From QHXQ01 sp963788965 (lineage in GTDB: Bacteria; Acidobacteriota; Blastocatellia; Pyrinomonadales; Pyrinomonadaceae), in assembly GCA_963788965.1 (NCBI GenBank), contig CAWBIK010000006.1:124001-188000 (forward strand): a stretch of DNA of 64,000 bases, read 5' to 3'. The position numbers were made by a program, and so were the translations under genes. Under the pieces are notes generated by a model that did no database searches, was not told where the DNA came from, and was given only the letters and a program-made list of their open reading frames with translations. Of this stretch, positions 28,551-36,882 are shown in pieces (position 1 is the stretch's first letter; each line of letters starts with the position of its first letter).

Positions 28551-29686
28551 TCAATTCACAAACCGCCGCAGTTGCACGCTGACCGCGAAACCGATGGCGA
28601 TGAAGGTCGCAAGGACGGCCGATAGCCCCGCGCTCATCAACGGCAGCGGCACGCCGATGACGGGCAACAGGCCCACGGCCATCCCGACGTTAATAAAAAT
28701 CTGAAAAGCCATGCCGCCTACCGTGGCCATGATCACGAGCATGCCTGCGCGGTCGGGCGCACGGCGCGCGCCCTTCATCAGCCGCGACAGTAGCACGGCA
28801 TAAGCGACAAGCAACAGGATGCAACCGATGAAGCCGGTCGTCTCGGCCGTGACGGCGAAGATGAAATCGCTATGCGGTTCGGGCAAGAACTTCAAGCCGC
28901 TCTGCGAGTATTCGGGCGCGCGGCCGCCCGTGCCCGTCACGCGCCCTTTGCCGACCGTCAACATCGACTGCCACGTGTGATAACCGTAGCCGCGCCGGTC
29001 GGCGTTCTCCGGGTCGAGGATCACTTGAATGCGTTGCTGTTGGTAGTCCTTGATCTTGCCGGTCTTGACGCCGACCATATAAGCCGCCGGTATTAGCACG
29101 ACGCTCAGCGCCAGTGCCGACAGCACGAGCCACATGCGGATGGACGACAAGAACAGCACAGTCGCCAAGAGCGGCAGATAGGTGATCGCTTGCCCGCGTC
29201 CGGCTCTAACAGGATCAACCCGACAGGCAGCGCGAGGATGCCGATGCCGACCAGTATCTCTTTCCACGCGAGCGCCCCGCGTTGCCGCACGCGCCCGAAG
29301 TAGTAGGCGAGCATCAACACGGTCGGAATCTTGACGAACTCGGACGGTTGAAACTGTCCGATGCCGGGCATCTTGATCCAGCAGCGTTGCCCGTTCAACT
29401 TCAACCCGATGCCGGGGATAAGCACGATGACCAACAGAAAGAGGCCGAAGATGTAGAAGGCGGGCGCGAAGTGGACGAGCTTACGATAGTCTGTGAACGC
29501 GACGGCAAAGAGCGCGACGAGCGAGATGACCAACCCGATCAATTGCTTCTTCCAAAAGTTCTGCAAGTCGCCGCTCGGCTGCGCGTTGTGTATCTGCCAC
29601 GCGCCGAACAAGACGATGCCCGTCGCCAGCAGCGTCAGTGGCCAATCGAAATCGCGGAAGCGGCGTTTCTCAAGTAAAGCAACCAT
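28551..29686 (-). CDS. rodA: rod-shape SEDS glycosyltransferase RodA, one frameshift
   Basis: The protein begins MVALLEKRRFRDFDWPLTLL and has about ten membrane helices. SEDS motifs are 'LNGQRCWIKMPGIGQFQPSE' (family NGARRWI-FQPSEFAK type), VGLILLEPDAG (the EPDLGT motif holding the catalytic Asp), then GRAPEYSQSGLKFLPEPHSD and a conserved C-terminal LPLMSAGLSAVL. RodA polymerises peptidoglycan glycan strands during elongation, working with PBP2. The frame is lost right after EPDAG (about 29198): a one-base deletion turns GQAITYLP into KRSPICRS. The motif otherwise reads perfectly in the next frame, which points to a base error in the assembly. Confidence 0.9.
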
Positions 29687-29716
29687 AGACAGCCGAGGTT
29701 AGATGTAGGTTAGAGC

Positions 29717-31693
29717 TTAGTTATGTGTTGCGACCGTGCGCTTGACCACAGGCTTCTGCGCTTTGGTGTTCTGCGCGACCTGCTGCGCCGGTTCTTCGCC
29801 GTGCGTCTTGCGATAGTAGACATCGTAGACGGCGCGACTCGCAGGCGCGGCGAACTTGCCGCCGAAGCCGACGTTCTCAACCAAAGTGATCATAGCGATC
29901 TCAGGTTTGTAAGCGGGCGCATACGAGACGAACCACGAATGATCTTTATTCGCGCCTACGTCTTTGCCTAAGCCCACGACTTGCGCCGTCCCGGTCTTAC
30001 CGGCGATCTCGAAGTTCGGCATACGGATCGAGGCGGCCGTGCCGGGGCCGTTGACTACGCCCCACATGCCTTCGACGACCGTGTGATGTTGGTCCTCAGG
30101 GATCGGCAGTATCTTCGGGTTCGGGCGTTTGGCGTCGGGCGTCGTCAGCGCGGCACGCACTTCGTCGAAGGTGCGCGCGGGTCGCGCCTCGCGGTATTCG
30201 GTGCGCCCTTGCTCGCCTTGCGCGCCAATCGGCTTGACCTCTTTCAACAGGTGCGGCACGTACATCTCGCGCCCCATGCCGATGGCGGCAATCGCGCGCA
30301 GCATCGAGATCGGCGTCATGATGTCGTAGACCTGACCGAACGAAGCATAGACCGTATCGATGTCTTTCCAGTCGGGCGCGCGCGGGTTGAAGCGACGTTT
30401 GAACTCAGGCGAGGGCGTCCAACTAACCAACTCGTGCGGCAGATCGATCCCCGTCCGCTTGTCCAGATCAAACTCGTCCACCATCTGCATGATGCCGTCA
30501 ATGCCCATCTTGAGGCCGAGCCGGTAGAAGTAGCCGTCGCACGACTTCGTGATCGCATAGTCCACGGGCGGCGAGCCGTGATGACCCATGCAGCGCGTGA
30601 ACTTGTTGCCGATCTGTATGCCGCCGCCGCAGACGAGGTTCGAGTGCTGCACGCTGATCGCGCCTTGTTGCAGCCCCGCCACTGCCATCGGCACTTTCCA
30701 CGTCGAGCCGGGCGGATAACGGCCGCGAATCGCGCGATTGTAGAGCGGCCGTTTCGGGTCTTTGAGCAAGCCCGCGTACTCGGCGCGGCCGTCCTTCGTG
30801 TTGATGCGCTGCGAGAACAGGTTCGGGTCGAAAGTCGGCGCGGAAGCCATAGCGAGGATTTCGCCGTTACGCGGGTCGAGTACGACGATGACGCCGCGCC
30901 CCGTGGGCGTGTTGCGTAGCTGTTCCTCGGCCGTCTCTTGCAAGTCGAGATCGATGGTCGTAACTAAATCCTGACCGGGCTGTGGCGGCACACGCTCGAT
31001 CTCTTCCTGTATGCGCCCGCGCGAATCAACGATCACTTTGCTGTAGCCGTCGCGCCCGCGCAGGTAATCGTCATACTGCGCTTCCAGCCCCTCTTGCCCG
31101 ATCACGTCGCCGGGCTTCAAGCCCTTGTCTTTATACTTCTGTTGATCCAATTGCTTCGGGCTGATCTCGCCGACGTAACCCAAGACGTGCGCGAGCACGC
31201 CGTTCTTCGGATACTGGCGTTGCGGCTGTAGCTCGATGCGTAGCGCGGGCAACTCCGTGCCGTGCGCTTCGACCCACGCGATGTCGGCCATCGACGCGTT
31301 CTGCTTGACCGGGATCGACTCGAACTGCGGTAGGTTCTTAATCTCTTCAAACTGATCGCGCATGATGTCGGCATCAACGCCAAGCCCGGCGGCCAGCGGC
31401 GCAACGAGCGCGTTCAAGTCTTGCCCCTTCGTCTCCTCACGCGACAGGATGACGTTATAGATCGGGCGCGAATCGACAAGCACTTTGCCGCTGCGGTCGA
31501 AGATCGTGCCGCGCTGCGCGGAGATGGGCAGCAGGCGCACGCGTTGATTCTCGGCCCGCTCGGCGTAGTACGCGCCGCTGGCGATCTGTAGATAGTAGAG
31601 GCGCACGCCCAACACGGTCAGCAGCGCCAACACCAGCACCTGAATCGACCGCAGGCGCACACGCAAGTTTTGCGACTCGTCTTCAAACTTCAT
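29717..31693 (-). CDS. mrdA: penicillin-binding protein 2, copy 1
   Basis: The 658-residue protein has a short cytoplasmic start, one membrane helix (VLVLALLTVLGVRLYYLQI), the PBP2 dimerisation domain with AQRGTIFDRSGKVL and HVLGYVGEISPKQL, and a transpeptidase domain with PGSTWK (active-site Ser, about residue 330), SCDGYFY (SxN-type) and KTGTAQV (about residue 565). It cross-links peptidoglycan during elongation together with RodA. It lies next to a second PBP2 gene of the same layout. Against that copy it has an extra inserted segment near residues 490-520 and a longer C-terminal tail ending VVKRTVATHN. Confidence 0.93.
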   Translation of the reverse strand: MKFEDESQNLRVRLRSIQVLVLALLTVLGVRLYYLQIASGAYYAERAENQRVRLLPISAQRGTIFDRSGKVLVDSRPIYNVILSREETKGQDLNALVAPLAAGLGVDADIMRDQFEEIKNLPQFESIPVKQNASMADIAWVEAHGTELPALRIELQPQRQYPKNGVLAHVLGYVGEISPKQLDQQKYKDKGLKPGDVIGQEGLEAQYDDYLRGRDGYSKVIVDSRGRIQEEIERVPPQPGQDLVTTIDLDLQETAEEQLRNTPTGRGVIVVLDPRNGEILAMASAPTFDPNLFSQRINTKDGRAEYAGLLKDPKRPLYNRAIRGRYPPGSTWKVPMAVAGLQQGAISVQHSNLVCGGGIQIGNKFTRCMGHHGSPPVDYAITKSCDGYFYRLGLKMGIDGIMQMVDEFDLDKRTGIDLPHELVSWTPSPEFKRRFNPRAPDWKDIDTVYASFGQVYDIMTPISMLRAIAAIGMGREMYVPHLLKEVKPIGAQGEQGRTEYREARPARTFDEVRAALTTPDAKRPNPKILPIPEDQHHTVVEGMWGVVNGPGTAASIRMPNFEIAGKTGTAQVVGLGKDVGANKDHSWFVSYAPAYKPEIAMITLVENVGFGGKFAAPASRAVYDVYYRKTHGEEPAQQVAQNTKAQKPVVKRTVATHN

Positions 31694-31700
31694 AATAATT

Positions 31701-31777
31701 AAGCTGTCAGCGGTCAGCTATCGGCGGTCAGCATAGAGACAAAAAGCTTAAGGCTGATAGCTGACCGCTGACAGCTT
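31701..31777. repeat. 22-bp perfect inverted repeat between the two PBP2 genes
   Basis: The arm at 31701-31722 (AAGCTGTCAGCGGTCAGCTA...) is the exact reverse complement of 31756-31777. The units are CAGCGGT/TCAGC-like. A separate set of CGTCACTTGTCACTTGTGAC units follows at 31795-31820, matching the opposite-sense units at 38408-38436. Together they fill the gap between the tandem mrdA genes. Confidence 0.85.
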
Positions 31778-31809
31778 CTTACAGAGTTTAGCTGGTCACT
31801 CGTCACTTG

Positions 31810-33675
31810 TCACTTGTGACTGTTTTGCTCGCCGCGCGTCTTGCGATAGTAGACATCATAGACGGCGCGCACGGCCGGGGCGGCGAAGTGCCCGCCCTGC
31901 CCGACGTTTTCGATCAAGCCAAGCACGGCCAGTTCGGGTTTATAAGCGGGCGCGTAAGAGACGAACCACGAATGATCTTTATTCGCGCCTACGTCTTTGC
32001 CTAAGCCGACGACTTGCGCCGTGCCGGTCTTGCCGGCGATGTCGAACCCGGCCATTTTGATGCCGCGCGCCGTGCCGCCGTTGTTGACCACAGCCCACAT
32101 GCCTTCGACGACCGTATGATGTTGGTCGGCGGGGATCGGGATGAGCTTCGGGGCGAGCCGGTCGAACGTCTGCGCCGCGCGATAGCCGGGCGCACCCAAC
32201 ACGCCCGCCGCCCTGATCTCTTGCAACAGATGCGGCACGTAGAGTTCACCACCGACGCCGATGGCGGCGACCGTGCGCAAGAGCGCGAGCGGGGTCACAA
32301 CGTCCGTGCCTTGCCCGAACGAAGCATAGACCGTATCGATGTCGCGCCATTCTGGGTCGCGCGGATTCACGCGCGCCTTCAACTCGCGCGAAGGTGTCCA
32401 ACTGATCAACTCGTGCGGCAGATCGACGCCCGTGCGCCGGTTCAACTCGAACTCGTCCACCATCGCGCGGATGCCGTCGAGGCCCATCTTCAAACCAAGC
32501 CGGTAGAAGTAACCATCGCACGACTTCGTGATCGCATAACGCAACTCAGGTGCGCCGTGGTTGCCGCCCATGCAGCGTGTGAACTTGTTGCCGATGGTGA
32601 TGCCGCCGCCGCACGTCAAGTTTGAATGCTCGACGCTGATCGCGCCCTGTTGTAGCCCCGCGACGGACATCGGAATCTTCCACGTCGAGCCGGGCGGATA
32701 GCGCCCCTGAATCGCGCGGTTGATGAGCGGCGTCTGCGGGTCTTTGAGCAGCGCGCGATATTCGGCGCGGCCCGCTTTTGTGTTGATGCGTTGGGCGAAG
32801 AGGTTCGGATCGAAGGTCGGGCGCGAAGCGAGCGCGCGCACTGCGCCGCTGTGCGGATCGAGCGCGATGATGACGCCGCGCCCCGTCGGCGACGCGCGCA
32901 GTTGTTCTTCCGCCGCCAGTTGCAGATCGAGATCGATGGTCGTAACTAAATCCTGACCGGGCTGCGGCGCGACGCGTTCGAGTTCGACCTGTATGCGGCC
33001 ACGTGAATCTACGACGACCTTGCGGTAGCCGTCGCGCCCGCGTAACTGTTCGTCATAGACCTTCTCCAAACCTTCTTGCCCCACGATGTCGCCGGGCTGC
33101 AAAGCCTTGTCCGTGTACTTCTGTTGCTCAAGTTGCTTCGGGCTGATCTCGCCGACATAACCTAAGACGTGCGCGAGCACGCCGTTCGCCGGATAACGGC
33201 GCTGCGGCTGCTGTTCGATGCGTAGGGTGGGGAACTCGGCGGCGTGCGCTTCGACCCAAGCGATGTCGGCCAGCGTGGCGTTCTGCTTAACCAGCACGGA
33301 CTCGTAAGCTGGTTGCGCGCTCACCTTGTCGAACTGTTCGCGCACGATGTCGGCGCTGAGCGCGAGGCCGTCGGCCAGCGCAACGGCGAGGGCGCTTGTG
33401 TCCGCGCCCTTCAAACCTTCGCGCGCGAGGATGACGTTATAGATCGGGCGTGAATCGACGAGGACTTGGCCGTCGCGGTCGAAGATCGAGCCGCGCGACG
33501 CGGGGATCGGCAGCAACCGGACGCGTTGATTCTCGGCCCGCTCGGCGTAGTACGCGCCGTTGGCCACCTGCAAGTAATACAGGCGCGCACCCAACGCGAC
33601 GAGCAGCGCAAAGACGAACGCATGAATAATGCGCAGGCGCAGTCTCAGGTTCTGCGAGCCGTCTTCAAGCTTCAT
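31810..33675 (-). CDS. mrdA: penicillin-binding protein 2, copy 2
   Basis: The 621-residue protein has the same architecture as its neighbour: membrane helix (IHAFVFALLVALGARLYYLQ), ASRGSIFDRDGQVL, HVLGYVGEISPKQL, PGSTWK (about residue 328), SCDGYFY and KTGTAQVVG (about residue 547). All transpeptidase residues are kept, so both copies should be active. A 50-base stretch is identical between the copies (31958-32007 and 29925-29974), while flanking sequence differs clearly; this suggests local gene conversion. It is separated from mreD by a small hairpin. Confidence 0.93.
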   Translation of the reverse strand: MKLEDGSQNLRLRLRIIHAFVFALLVALGARLYYLQVANGAYYAERAENQRVRLLPIPASRGSIFDRDGQVLVDSRPIYNVILAREGLKGADTSALAVALADGLALSADIVREQFDKVSAQPAYESVLVKQNATLADIAWVEAHAAEFPTLRIEQQPQRRYPANGVLAHVLGYVGEISPKQLEQQKYTDKALQPGDIVGQEGLEKVYDEQLRGRDGYRKVVVDSRGRIQVELERVAPQPGQDLVTTIDLDLQLAAEEQLRASPTGRGVIIALDPHSGAVRALASRPTFDPNLFAQRINTKAGRAEYRALLKDPQTPLINRAIQGRYPPGSTWKIPMSVAGLQQGAISVEHSNLTCGGGITIGNKFTRCMGGNHGAPELRYAITKSCDGYFYRLGLKMGLDGIRAMVDEFELNRRTGVDLPHELISWTPSRELKARVNPRDPEWRDIDTVYASFGQGTDVVTPLALLRTVAAIGVGGELYVPHLLQEIRAAGVLGAPGYRAAQTFDRLAPKLIPIPADQHHTVVEGMWAVVNNGGTARGIKMAGFDIAGKTGTAQVVGLGKDVGANKDHSWFVSYAPAYKPELAVLGLIENVGQGGHFAAPAVRAVYDVYYRKTRGEQNSHK

Positions 33676-33695
33676 AAAACAGATCGTACATCGTG

Positions 33696-33727
33696 AATCG
33701 TGAATAGATGTTTTTCTATTGACGATT
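33696..33727. repeat. hairpin between mreD and mrdA, GTGAATC family
   Basis: AATCGTGAATAG (33696-33707) pairs with CTATTGACGATT (33716-33727), with one mismatch. It is the shortest of the GTGAATC-unit hairpins. Confidence 0.65.
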
Positions 33728-33729
33728 CA

Positions 33730-34263
33730 TTATCTGCGGGCTAGACCGCCGCGCCGTGCGGCGCGACGACGGAAGGCGAACTGGCGGCGCACACGTGCGC
33801 GCTCGCTGAAGAAGATGTCGAACAGGTAGAAGAGGAACGTGCCGACGATGGTGGTGGCGATCAGTTTGTACGCGATGGTTTCGACGAGCGGGCGCAAGAC
33901 GGGCTGGCCGAACATTTGATGCAGCAGCGCATAGACTACTGCGTCGAGCGCCGCCGCGCCCGCAATGACGGGGATGCGCGCGAGCGGGTGGTCGAGCATC
34001 ACGCGCGTGACGAGCGCGGCGATCAGATAAGCGATGAGCGTCTTGGTGAAACCGTTCGCGCCGAGCAGTCCGCCGCTGAAGGCGTCCGTCGCCAGCCCCG
34101 CGACGCAGCCGACCGCGAGCGCCAACACCACGTCGCGCCGCAGGGCGAAATACGTGACCACGACGAGCGGCAGATCGATGAACTTCAGCGGCTCCCAAAG
34201 CTGCCGCAGCAACGTCTGCAACAGCACCGCAAACACGACACAAACGGCGATCTTCAGTTTCAT
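33730..34263 (-). CDS. mreD: rod shape-determining protein MreD
   Basis: A 177-residue membrane protein with about five helices (IAVCVVFAVLLQTLL, FIDLPLVVVTYFALRRDVVL, ALAVGCVAGLATDAFSGGLLG, ALVTRVMLDHPLARIPVIAG, IATTIVGTFLFYLFDIFF). The pattern FIDLPLVVV...GLATDAFSGGLLGANGF is the MreD signature. It links the cytoplasmic MreB filament with periplasmic MreC and the elongation synthases. Position after mreC and before mrdA confirms the call. The C-terminus is basic (RRRAARRGGLARR). Confidence 0.88.
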   Translation of the reverse strand: MKLKIAVCVVFAVLLQTLLRQLWEPLKFIDLPLVVVTYFALRRDVVLALAVGCVAGLATDAFSGGLLGANGFTKTLIAYLIAALVTRVMLDHPLARIPVIAGAAALDAVVYALLHQMFGQPVLRPLVETIAYKLIATTIVGTFLFYLFDIFFSERARVRRQFAFRRRAARRGGLARR

Positions 34264-34280
34264 AAAAACAGGGAAGGAGC

Positions 34281-34345
34281 AGTTAGCGGTCGGCGGCCAG
34301 CTAAAAACAAAAAAGCTGATCGCTGATTGCTGACTGCTGACCGCT
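34281..34345. repeat. hairpin between mreC and mreD, GCTGAC family
   Basis: AGCGGTCGGCGGCCAGCT (34285-34302) faces a longer right arm (34314-34345) made of AGCTGATCGCTGATTGCTGA-type units ending GACCGCT. The pairing is imperfect but the same units form the perfect 31701-31777 hairpin. Confidence 0.6.
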
Positions 34346-34351
34346 CTTTCG

Positions 34352-35248
34352 TCATGGCTTCTTCATATTCGGCAGCGTCTCCGTCGGCGCGGTGCGCGGC
34401 GGCGGATGATAGAGCAGCACTGCGACCTCTTCGAGTGCGTTGAGGCGCGCGCTTGGCTTGACCTTGATTTCGTGCGCCTGTGTCGCAGAGCCTTGTTTGA
34501 ACTCGACCACTTCGCCCACGGTCAGCCCCGGCGGGTAGATGCTGTCCTGTCCGGTCGTCAACACGTAGTCGCCTAACTTGACCGGCTCAAGACCCGACAC
34601 GTAACGCATCTCCAACAGACCGTTGCGCCCGATGCCGCGCACTGCGCCGAGCGCGTTCGACGCTTCCAACTGCCCGACCACCGCGCCCGCGGCCGCGCGC
34701 TCGTCCGTGAGTAACAACACCTGCGCCGTCCACGGGCTGACGCCGATGACGCGCCCCACCACACCGTCCGGCGTCACGACCGGCATGTTCAATTCGATGC
34801 CCGACGACTTGCCGCGATTGATCAGCACCGTGTTCCACCACTCGGACGTGTCGCGTGCGATGACGCGCGCCGCCACGCTGCCGAACTTGTTCTCGTCCTT
34901 GAAGCCGAGCAACTGTCTGAGGCGCTCGTTCTCGTCGCGGGCGGCGCGGGCGGCGTGCAGTTCGGTTTCGGCGTCGGCGAGTCGCCGTCGTAATTCTTCG
35001 TTCTCGCGTGCGGCGCGGTTGAGCGCGCCGATGTGGCGCACGCCGCCGCTGAATATGCCGCCGATGCCCGACGCCCCGCCCTGCACCGGCGCGGCTAGGG
35101 CCTGCATCCACGTCTGCACGACCAGCGGCCCCGTCTTGTTGCCGCCTTCGTGCGCGCTGAAGGCCATGAGCGCCACGTTCAATACGAGCAGCCCCGTCAG
35201 CCACAGCGGCGCACGCTGCCTGATCTCACGCTGCGTCCGAATCACCAT
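34352..35248 (-). CDS. mreC: rod shape-determining protein MreC
   Basis: The 298-residue protein has one N-terminal helix (PLWLTGLLVLNVALMAF) and a coiled coil (NRAARENEELRRRLADAETE...) near residues 75-115. The periplasmic beta-domain follows with VAARVIARDTSEWWNTVLIN, RGKSSGIELNMPVVTPDGVV and GRVIGVSPWTAQVLLLTDER. MreC is the periplasmic scaffold that activates PBP2/RodA. The order mreB-mreC-mreD is standard. Confidence 0.92.
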   Translation of the reverse strand: MVIRTQREIRQRAPLWLTGLLVLNVALMAFSAHEGGNKTGPLVVQTWMQALAAPVQGGASGIGGIFSGGVRHIGALNRAARENEELRRRLADAETELHAARAARDENERLRQLLGFKDENKFGSVAARVIARDTSEWWNTVLINRGKSSGIELNMPVVTPDGVVGRVIGVSPWTAQVLLLTDERAAAGAVVGQLEASNALGAVRGIGRNGLLEMRYVSGLEPVKLGDYVLTTGQDSIYPPGLTVGEVVEFKQGSATQAHEIKVKPSARLNALEEVAVLLYHPPPRTAPTETLPNMKKP

Positions 35249-35260
35249 AAGATATAGTGC

Positions 35261-35331
35261 GTCGTAAATCGTAAATCGTGAATAGAAAGAAACAGGTTTT
35301 TTCTATTCACGATTCACGATTCACGATTTAC
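35261..35331. repeat. hairpin between mreB and mreC, GTGAATC family
   Basis: CGTAAATCGTAAATCGTGAA...AGAA (to 35287) faces TTCTATTCACGATTCACGAT... (35301-35331). Aligned next to the loop, the 17-bp arms differ at one base; the right arm holds one more unit than the left. The GTGAATC words match 10958-11003 and 33696-33727. Confidence 0.75.
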
Positions 35332-35339
35332 GTCTTCGG

Positions 35340-36389
35340 CTAGGGGGTTGTCCCCGTCAAGGTGTTGTCCCACTTGACGCGCTTCAGGAGGTTGAAGTCG
35401 GAGAGCATCTTGCCCGCGCCCAAGACGACCGACGAGAGCGGGTCTTCGGCGACCGACACGGGCAGACCCGTCTCAATCGAGATACGTTTGTCGAGGTTCT
35501 TTAGAAGCGCCCCGCCGCCCGTCAGCACGATGCCACGCTCCACGATGTCGGCGGACAACTCCGGCGGCGTGCGTTCAAGCGCGACGCGCACGGCGTTCAC
35601 GATTGTGCTCACCGAATCGGCTAAAGCCTCGCGCACTTCGTCGTCCGTGATCGTGATGGTCTTCGGGATGCCTTCGATCAAGTTGCGCCCGCGCACGTCC
35701 ATCGAGAGCGGTTCGTCGAGCGGGAAGGCTGAGCCGAGTTCGATCTTGATCGCTTCGGCCGTGCGCTCGCCGATCAGCAGGTTGTACTTGCGTTTGATGA
35801 ACTGCGTGATCGCTTCGTCCATCTCGTTGCCCGCGACGCGGACGGCGCGCGAATAGACGATGCCTGACAAACTAATCACCGCGATGTCGGTCGTGCCGCC
35901 GCCAATGTCCACGATCATGTTGCCGTGCGGTTCTGTAATGGGCAGCCCCGCGCCGATGGCCGCCGCCATCGCTTCTTCGACCAGATAAACTTCCGACGCC
36001 TTCGCGCGATAAGCCGAGTCTTCAACCGCGCGCCGTTCGACCTGCGTGATCTCGCTAGGGATGCCGATCACCACGCGCGGGCTGACCCACTGTTTACCGT
36101 TGTGTGCCTTGCGGATGAAGTGTTGGAGCATCTTCTCCGTCACTTCAAAATTAGCGATCACGCCGTCTTTCATCGGGCGGATAGCGACGATGTTGCCGGG
36201 CGTGCGCCCTAACATTTCCTTCGCTTCCTTGCCGACCGCTTCGGGTAGGTTCGTCACCTTGTTGATGGCGACGATGGATGGTTCGCTGACAACGATGCCG
36301 CGCCCCTTGGCATAGACAAGCGTGTTCGCCGTGCCTAGATCAATCGCCAAGTCGCTGGAAAAAAGACTGAATAGAGATTTAAAGGCCAT
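35340..36389 (-). CDS. mreB: rod shape-determining protein MreB
   Basis: The 349-residue actin-like protein has all family signatures: LAIDLGTANTLVYAKGRGIV (phosphate 1), PGNIVAIRPMKDGVIANFEV, VVIGIPSEITQVERRAVEDS, MIVDIGGGTTDIAVISLSGI (phosphate 2) and ERGIVLTGGGALLKNLDKRI (adenosine). It forms membrane-bound ATP-dependent filaments that orient cell-wall synthesis. The frame is intact and the length is normal. It heads the minus-strand cluster mreB-mreC-mreD-mrdA-mrdA-rodA-rng. Confidence 0.96.
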   Translation of the reverse strand: MAFKSLFSLFSSDLAIDLGTANTLVYAKGRGIVVSEPSIVAINKVTNLPEAVGKEAKEMLGRTPGNIVAIRPMKDGVIANFEVTEKMLQHFIRKAHNGKQWVSPRVVIGIPSEITQVERRAVEDSAYRAKASEVYLVEEAMAAAIGAGLPITEPHGNMIVDIGGGTTDIAVISLSGIVYSRAVRVAGNEMDEAITQFIKRKYNLLIGERTAEAIKIELGSAFPLDEPLSMDVRGRNLIEGIPKTITITDDEVREALADSVSTIVNAVRVALERTPPELSADIVERGIVLTGGGALLKNLDKRISIETGLPVSVAEDPLSSVVLGAGKMLSDFNLLKRVKWDNTLTGTTP

Positions 36390-36617
36390 TCGATTTTATC
36401 CGTACTCCGGGAAAGAATGCGCTGCCCGCTCACACACGCGCGCCCGGCCCTCCAGACCGCTCGCAAACTGTTCGGGGGAGAACCAGACGGGCCAGCCGCG
36501 GCCACCTACGCGGTGCGAACAAAACAAGATACACCGAAAAGGCGAAAGTCTAAAGTGGAAACGGCTAGATTGGCAAAAAAGCGGACTGGCGGGCAAGACC
36601 GGGCCGGCGCATTGGCA

Positions 36618-36842
36618 TCAGCATTTGGGCAAACCGCTGCTCAACTCGCCGAACGCGAGAAAGAACACGACCAAGAGCGTGACGAAGAATTGGACGAGAC
36701 TGACCACGAGCACGACGAAGAGTTTTAATGCCTGCCAGAGGATGTGCTTGACAGTTACGGCTTCGGGTTGGGGCGGGCGAAACTTCTGTGCCAGCATGAC
36801 GCCGAACAGTGAGATGACAAAGAGGGAAATAAGCGCCAACAT
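36618..36842 (-). CDS. small two-helix membrane protein
   Basis: From ATG 36842 this 74-residue frame has two long hydrophobic stretches (MLALISLFVISLFGVMLA and LKLFVVLVVSLVQFFVTLLV) separated by a charged segment. It lies 40 bases after the GGDEF gene, in the same direction and just upstream of mreB. A start further upstream (GTG about 36854) is possible. No family is recognised. An opposite-strand frame here is Glu/Lys-rich but has no RBS, so I treat it as a shadow. The 228 bases from here to mreB hold no gene and probably contain the mre promoter. Confidence 0.45.
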   Translation of the reverse strand: MLALISLFVISLFGVMLAQKFRPPQPEAVTVKHILWQALKLFVVLVVSLVQFFVTLLVVFFLAFGELSSGLPKC

Positions 36843-36882
36843 AAAAATTACCACATAAGAGGGCGATGGTCCGGCCGCCGGC

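Noticed and set aside
36322..36858. Plus-strand frames opposite the small membrane protein near mreB
   Set aside because: They lack ribosome-binding sites and their low-complexity charged sequence arises from the opposite hydrophobic gene.
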